From Mytilus edulis (taxonomy: Eukaryota; Mollusca; Bivalvia; Mytilida; Mytilidae): a stretch of DNA of 64,000 nt. The notes below the pieces were generated by a model, which saw only the letters and a list, made by a program, of their open reading frames with translations, did not search any database and was not told where the DNA came from. The position numbers were made by a program, and so were the translations under genes. The stretch is from positions 67,768,502 through 67,832,501 of the forward strand of contig NC_092350.1 in NCBI RefSeq assembly GCF_963676685.1. The letters are read 5' to 3'. Shown here one piece after another: positions 58,802 to 64,000 of the stretch; position 1 is the stretch's first letter; each line of letters opens with the position of its first letter.

Positions 58802-61668
58802 TGCTCATAGTATAATGTCATTTTACGGATGGCTGAAGCATGTTTATGACAATGTTGCTGCAGACGATACAGAAGACATGGAATATTCCTGGGCAGCTTT
58901 TCATGCGAACAGACTTGAAGGAGATTCAGATACATTATTAGATATAAGTTCACTGTTACCAATATTTCAAGAGGAGGCAAAGTCGGTTGCAATGATTCGC
59001 CATGCTATGAATGTTATTATGAGCAATGTAAACTTTTTGAATCCTGGACAGTTACCTGTGATAACGTGTGATCAACCACTTTATGCTATAGCTAAGTTGG
59101 TACAATGGAACTGGTCAGACAGATTTCCTGAAAAACGAATAGTTATCCTGTTTGGGGGCCTCCACATACAAATAGCCGCACTAAGAACCATCGGTGATTG
59201 GTTAGATAATAGTGGATGGACTAGCGCACTGTCTCAAGCAAACATAGCAAGCTCGGGTACTGCAGATTCATTCCTGAAAGCATCCCATGTATCACGGACA
59301 AGACACGCACATGAAGTGACTGCCAGTGCTTTGTATATCTTGATGAAACGATCTTATAGCATGTTTATGGAAGAAAGAGATTCTGAAGAAGATCAACCTG
59401 TTTTTGAAGAATGGATTGAGCGCCGCGAAATTGAGAGTCCCTTGTTTCACTACTGGTCTTTAACAATGAAGTTTGAAATGACGATTCTGATGTTTATCAG
59501 ATCTTTAAGAGAAGGAAATTTCCAACTGTACAAAGATTCAATAGCACTTCTTATACCTTGGTTCTTTGCACTTGACCATCCAAATTATGCCAGATGGCTG
59601 CCTATTCATTTACGTGATATGATGGTCTTGCCTGACGTTGCACCCACTGTTGCTAAGGAATTTAATGATGGCAGATTTGTTGTAAGGAAATCTCACAAAA
59701 GATTTCATCGATAGCTATAGACCAGGCTCACGAGCAAAATAACAAACTTGTGAAAGGCGATGGAGGAGCAATCGGTCTAACTGAGAATATGACACAGCTT
59801 CAAAGATGGATGGTGTCAGGACCAGAGATAGCTAGAGTGATAAATGAATTTGAATCAGCACAGGAAAGAATCAAGAAAGATCAAAGCAAAGGACCAGATT
59901 TAAGACATCATGAACAGGTAAAAAGTAGACAAGACACATTTGCAAGGCAGGTGAAAGCGTTCTGCTCAGTTCTAGAAGAGATGGGAAATCCTTTTATGGA
60001 ACAAAGTGATGATTTGTTAATTCTCGACACACGTGACATTGTAGACCCAAGAGTTGCCGAGACAGTCAGAAAAGTAGAAGAAATCGGAAAAGAGCAATTC
60101 AACAAGTTCGTCACAGAACGACTACAAAGTAATACAAAGTCCATTTACGAACCAATCAAGCAAAACAAGCTGTTTATGTTCAGTCGCCAACAACCGAAGA
60201 CAGATTCAAAAGAAAAACAACAGATATCATCTTTAAAACAAAATTGCTCTCTCTTTTCACAGTTATATGTTTCCTGTCAAGTTCGAAATGGTGACCTGGT
60301 GGAATTCTTTCGACACGAAAATCAGGCGTACCCCCGTCCCTCTCACAGTTTGGTGAATTACGGCATGGGTCGAAATCTGATCTTCTTGTACAACTTGAGA
60401 GAACAACCGAGTCAGTGAATGAAGCTCCAAGAGTTGACGCTTTGGTTATAGATGGTGCAGCTTTAATTAACATGTTGAAGCCTCGAGGATCTAAGACATT
60501 TGAAAGCTATTGTAAAGACATTGTTGTACCATATATTCGAGGTCAACTGCTCTCTGTCAGACGAATCGATATGGTATGGGATGAGTATATTCAGGACAGT
60601 TTAAAGGCATCTGAAAGATCCAGACGAGGGAAAGGTATTAGAAGGAGAGTTTTGCCTGATTCTAAAGTACCTGGAAATTGGGAAGCTTTTCTACGAGTTG
60701 ATGAAAACAAGAAGGAATTGTTCGCATATATATCGGAACAGTTGGTATCCAGGGACATTGTGTTTGATGAGGAGAAGCAGATAGTCAGTACGACAGGAAG
60801 TAATGTGAACTGTAGGAAAGAGAAAGATGTGAGTAAAATAGCGCCATGCACACAGGAGGAAGCAGATACTCGCATGATGCTACATGTAAATGACGCAGTG
60901 GCGGATGGGCACAAGTGCGTGATGATTCGTACTGTTGATACCGACGTTGTGGTCATAGCCATATCTGTATTACAAAAGATAGAATCAATACTTGAGTTAT
61001 GGATAGCATTCGGCGTTGGCAAGAACTTTAGGTACCTGTCTATTCACGACATTGCTAATGCTCTTGGTCCAGAGAAGTCACACGGCCTTTTATTTTTTCA
61101 TGCATTTACAGGATGTGACCAAGTTTCTTCATTTGCAAACAAGGGGAAAAAAAGTGCATGGGACACTTGGACAAGTTATGATGAAATTACAGGAACGTTT
61201 GACCTTTTGAGCAATGAGGAATTAGCATGTGATGTTTTGTCGGACCTCATGGAAGATATTGAGCGCTTTGTCATACTAATGTACGATAAAACAAGTGAGA
61301 GTTTGAAGGTGAACGAAGCTAGAAAAGATCTGTTTACAAGAAAGGGGAGAGCAATTGACAACATTCCACCTACGGAAGCAGCCCTACTGGAACACTCAAA
61401 AAGGGCATGTTATATGGCAAGCCAGTGTTGGGATAGGTGTCTTGAACCTTCTCCTTCATTTACTGATCCTGGAGAATGGGGATGGGAAAGGAACAAATCT
61501 AAAATGTGGGTACCATTCTGGACGTCATTGCAGGAAGCATCTGCATGTTGTAATGAGCTGATCAAATGCAATTGTAAGAATGGTTGCAGAGGAAGGTGCA
61601 AATGTTTGAAGGCTATGCTTTCCTGTACCGCCCTGTGTAAATGTGGTGGCGAGTGTGACAGGGACTAA
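58802..61668 (+). CDS. TIR-element protein, exon 2 (core, PIN/FEN-like nuclease, CXC), two frameshifts
   Basis: Continues exon 1 to a stop at 61668. Two one-base losses, in the T run at 59703-59705 and the C run at 60331-60335, break the frame. Exon lengths 1751 + 2867 + 2 lost bases are exactly 1540 codons. Conserved-looking core: TCDQP (D674), FGGLH (H705), DHPNYARWLP, then IDQAHEQNN just after the first shift (D891, E895), a possible RNase-H-like D/H/E set. PIN/FEN-like part: VIDGAAL (D1135), EEAD (1270-1273), TVDTDVVV (D1297, D1299) and TGCD (D1357), the acidic pattern of FEN1/XPG-fold nucleases. C-terminus: CXC cluster C1500-C1536 with C-x-C pairs, as in tesmin/TSO1. Function is inferred only. 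Confidence 0.72.
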
Positions 61669-61957
61669 GACTCACTTGAGCTCATTTCAAACCCTTAAAA
61701 CTGAAAGTTATTCAAGAACAATAACAATGACATGTAAAATATAAATAAAATTTAGATTATCAGTATTTGTTTTTGTATAAGCAGCCATACTTATAAATTT
61801 ATGCGTTCTAAACAAAGCAAACTATTTTATTCATGTTTTAAAACTAATTAATAACAGAGTCTAGAAATTGGAGACCATTTTTAAAGAATCTTTACTTTAA
61901 TTTCCGAAATTATATAAAATATCTTGCGGAAAATTTTAATATTCATCACGTTTTCCA

Positions 61958-62109
61958 CCATCTTGAAAACGGCAGCCATCTTGGATTTTTCTGAGTGGGT
62001 CCATAGCCAAAATCAAAGTATATACAATAAAGAACTACTGTGCAAAGTTTCATGCTTTCCTCATCAAGTGAGCAATTCTGCTCTATTTCTGCACCAATCG
62101 GCCGGACTA
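61958..62109 (-). repeat. right terminal inverted repeat
   Basis: Inverted partner of 55974-56116. It has 8-9 extra bases ('cagaaatag') after the first 18 and small differences elsewhere, so the two arms have diverged. Confidence 0.85.
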
Positions 62110-62484
62110 ATAGTAGTTACTCTTTTATAGATACAACATATACATTTACATACATCATTTGTACATGTACATGGTCTTTATATATTTTGCAATGAATATC
62201 ATTAAACAAATTTCTTTTCGAATTAATATACAAACTATTCTAAAAAGAAATCTATATTTTTATATAGCCTAATAAACAATGTTTTGCCACTAGTCCTCTT
62301 TTCTATAATATTTTGTCAACTTTCTTTGAATTGATAAAATTTGACCACATCGTACTGTTTACGTCAGAAAACAATGCATTTATCGCGAATTAACGATCAT
62401 CACATTGAAGAACATCTATGTTTTTACGATAAAGGAAACCATGTTCAAAGAATAAAATTGATGACATTTAATGTCTTAGATATT
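62110..62484. other. spacer between TIR element and TRIM-like gene
   Basis: AT-rich DNA with no gene; it should contain the 3' UTR of the minus-strand TRIM-like gene. Confidence 0.5.
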
Positions 62485-64000
62485 CTATATTACTTTGTAA
62501 ACTGCAGCATGCTGGTTGCTTTCATTGCATATTAACAATTCTCTCCTTTCTCTATTGAAATGTATAGCTTTAGGTTTAACTAGATTGTCTCCTTTTCTAA
62601 ATAAGACAGTGCTATCGTTTCCGTCGCATGTTATAAGTATAACATTGCTAGATTTGCTACATGATACAAACACGTCAAGGTTGCTAGCTACAGCTAAGCC
62701 ACAAGGTTCAACGATAGATTTATCTTGATAGACCCACATTTCCTGACCTGCTAAATCCAGACAGTGAATAATGTTCTTTTTTCTGTTAGTATAGTATATC
62801 CTGTCTTTAAAGACGACAAGTTTCCGACCGTTTTCAGTATCTATCGGCAATGTTTTTAAGGCTAAGCCTGATGTATCGAGGACGACTATTCCAACCCTTT
62901 CAACCATCACATACAATTTATAATCCCAGTAAGATATTCCAAAACACCCTAATGTTACGAAAAATAACTTGGCAAATTGTTTAGTTGGAATCTCCTGTTC
63001 GACCACACCGGTACTAAGCTTTATTATATCCAGTGTGTAAGTTCCAGAACCTCCATATGTTATAGCAATATGATCGGGATCTATCATTGTTAAATCATAA
63101 GGATATCCACGAACTTGAATGTATTTGTAATTTTTACCACATTCATAAGGTATCAATACTATGTTTTTATCCCAATGATCAGCAATAAGCATATTTCCGT
63201 TTTGTAACATGATACAACCGGTCACGGTCATCTTAAAGTTAGCTTTTTCTAATCTAAACTTGTGTTTCAATTGGAATTCCTGTACGACATTTACTAGTGG
63301 TAGAGAGATTTGGGTTTGGGCTTGATTTAATTTGGGTTCCTCAAATTGCAAATTGGCACTGTCTTCTTGAATTGATATGCTTCCAAGCTGACGAACATTG
63401 TTTAAAAATGACGAAATTTTATCATCTAGTGCAAGGTCTATTTCATATGATTTTCCAACATCACATATGGTTTTTATGGTCTTAATCTCTTTTTCAACCA
63501 CATTACCAATATCACGCGTTCCTAGAAATATTTGTTCATCTGATGCAATTTTCTTCAGGTTTTCGACTTCCTTCTTTAACTTTTCTAACTTATCGTCTGC
63601 TAAGATTAGTTGCTTTATTGTCTCTTCGTATGCAGTTTTACAACATTCAGATTTTGTTGAAAAGTCTTTTGTCAATTTCTGCTCTATGTCATCTAAACGT
63701 TTATTCAGTTTTTCACGCACTTCCTTAATGCATTTCTTAATATTTTCCTCTTGTTTATCGAATGCTTCAGCAAATGCCTTAATACCTTTGATATTTTGTT
63801 TACTATTATGTAGCGCTCCATTTATCGTATCTTCTAAGTCTGTAAGAGCAGAAGACTCTTTTATATTTACAACAGCTTCGGTTAGTGGAATGACTTGAGA
63901 ACAGGATTTATGTTGATCGATGCAGACGATACATATAGCGTTGTCGTGTGTAGGACAGTACAAATCGTAACTTTTTCCATGTTGCTCGCATACTTGGCTT
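62485..64000 (-). CDS. TRIM-like protein (B-box, coiled coil, propeller-like C-terminus), 5' end missing
   Basis: The frame is open from the window edge (first codon at 63999) to a stop at 62485, 504 residues. It starts inside a B-box type 2 zinc finger: C4-x2-H7-x7-C15-x2-H18-x4-C23-x2-C26-x3-H30-x2-C33. A long charged coiled coil follows (residues ~50-170, rich in Lys/Glu/Leu). The last ~280 residues have repeating blocks such as GNMLIADHWDKNIVLI and PCGLAVASNLDVFVSC, as in NHL/six-bladed propellers of TRIM2/3/45/56/71-like proteins. Such proteins act in ubiquitin ligation, RNA control or innate immunity, and bivalves have greatly expanded sets. The N-terminal RING, if any, is outside. No intron in the visible part. 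Confidence 0.85.
   Translation of the reverse strand, partial: SQVCEQHGKSYDLYCPTHDNAICIVCIDQHKSCSQVIPLTEAVVNIKESSALTDLEDTINGALHNSKQNIKGIKAFAEAFDKQEENIKKCIKEVREKLNKRLDDIEQKLTKDFSTKSECCKTAYEETIKQLILADDKLEKLKKEVENLKKIASDEQIFLGTRDIGNVVEKEIKTIKTICDVGKSYEIDLALDDKISSFLNNVRQLGSISIQEDSANLQFEEPKLNQAQTQISLPLVNVVQEFQLKHKFRLEKANFKMTVTGCIMLQNGNMLIADHWDKNIVLIPYECGKNYKYIQVRGYPYDLTMIDPDHIAITYGGSGTYTLDIIKLSTGVVEQEIPTKQFAKLFFVTLGCFGISYWDYKLYVMVERVGIVVLDTSGLALKTLPIDTENGRKLVVFKDRIYYTNRKKNIIHCLDLAGQEMWVYQDKSIVEPCGLAVASNLDVFVSCSKSSNVILITCDGNDSTVLFRKGDNLVKPKAIHFNRERRELLICNESNQHAAVYKVI

Larger units (their letters stand above)
55974..62109 (+). mobile_element. 6.1-kb TIR element with a PIN/FEN-like nuclease and CXC protein
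   Basis: Imperfect inverted repeats of ~143 bp (left) and ~152 bp (right) bound one spliced gene on the plus strand. Both ends begin TAGTCCGGCCGATTGGTG read inwards. The flanks allow an ATA direct repeat around TAGTCC..., or equally a TA repeat around GTCC.... Order: left TIR, 342-bp 5' region, exon 1, 592-bp intron, exon 2, 289-bp 3' region with AATAAA near 61744, right TIR. Gene plus TIRs is the layout of an autonomous cut-and-paste transposon. The protein matches no transposase superfamily I can name. Alternative: a non-transposon multicopy gene framed by chance-inserted foldback halves. Confidence 0.7.

Noticed and set aside
60591-61022. Antisense ORFs over the nuclease exon
   Set aside because: Shadows of the plus-strand coding frame with no motifs.
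63398-63898. 166-codon plus-strand ORF
   Set aside because: Antisense to the TRIM-like coiled coil; Ser/Phe-rich mirror of Lys/Glu codons.

Overview
The window looks like nuclear DNA of a marine bivalve, most likely a mussel of the Mytilus type. The genes have spliceosomal GT-AG introns, the DNA is AT-rich, and several short foldback repeats are of kinds I associate with mussel genomes. That host call is an inference, because no taxonomic marker was searched.

1-28332 is a tandem U2 snRNA gene array, all genes on the minus strand. It is built from two unit types: type A (period 1187 bp, 1020-4575) and type B (period 1179 bp, 9863-28332). I count 18 intact U2 genes (2 type A, 16 type B), one gene split by an insertion, and one 32-nt 5' fragment. 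Two different Tx1-clade (Keno-like) LINEs sit inside U2 genes. One runs off the left edge and shows only ORF1. The other is complete at 5287 bp (4576-9862), with a poly(A) tail and an exact 15-bp target duplication equal to U2 nt 37-51. It lies exactly on the boundary between type A and type B units. A 200-N assembly gap at 15848-16047 replaces about 0.77 kb or more of array.

28333-32173 is gene-free DNA with a foldback element, one dispersed repeat and microsatellites. 32180-51374 (+) is a complete eight-exon gene for the protein phosphatase 1 regulator PPP1R7/SDS22 (317 aa). Its introns hold many foldback elements, including three elements nested one inside another in intron 3 and a 17-bp-TIR element filled by a dimeric minisatellite in intron 5.

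51375-55973 is intergenic and repeat-rich. 55974-62109 is the most notable object: a 6.1-kb unit bounded by imperfect ~145-150 bp terminal inverted repeats. It carries one two-exon gene for a ~1539-aa protein with two N-terminal CxxC...HxxC modules, a conserved middle region, a FEN1/PIN-like nuclease signature and a C-terminal CXC (tesmin/TSO1-like) cluster. Two one-base deletions in homopolymers are the only breaks. I propose it is a DNA transposon of a superfamily I cannot name.

62485-64000 (-) is the 3' part of a TRIM-like gene (B-box, coiled coil, beta-propeller-like C-terminus) that runs off the right edge.
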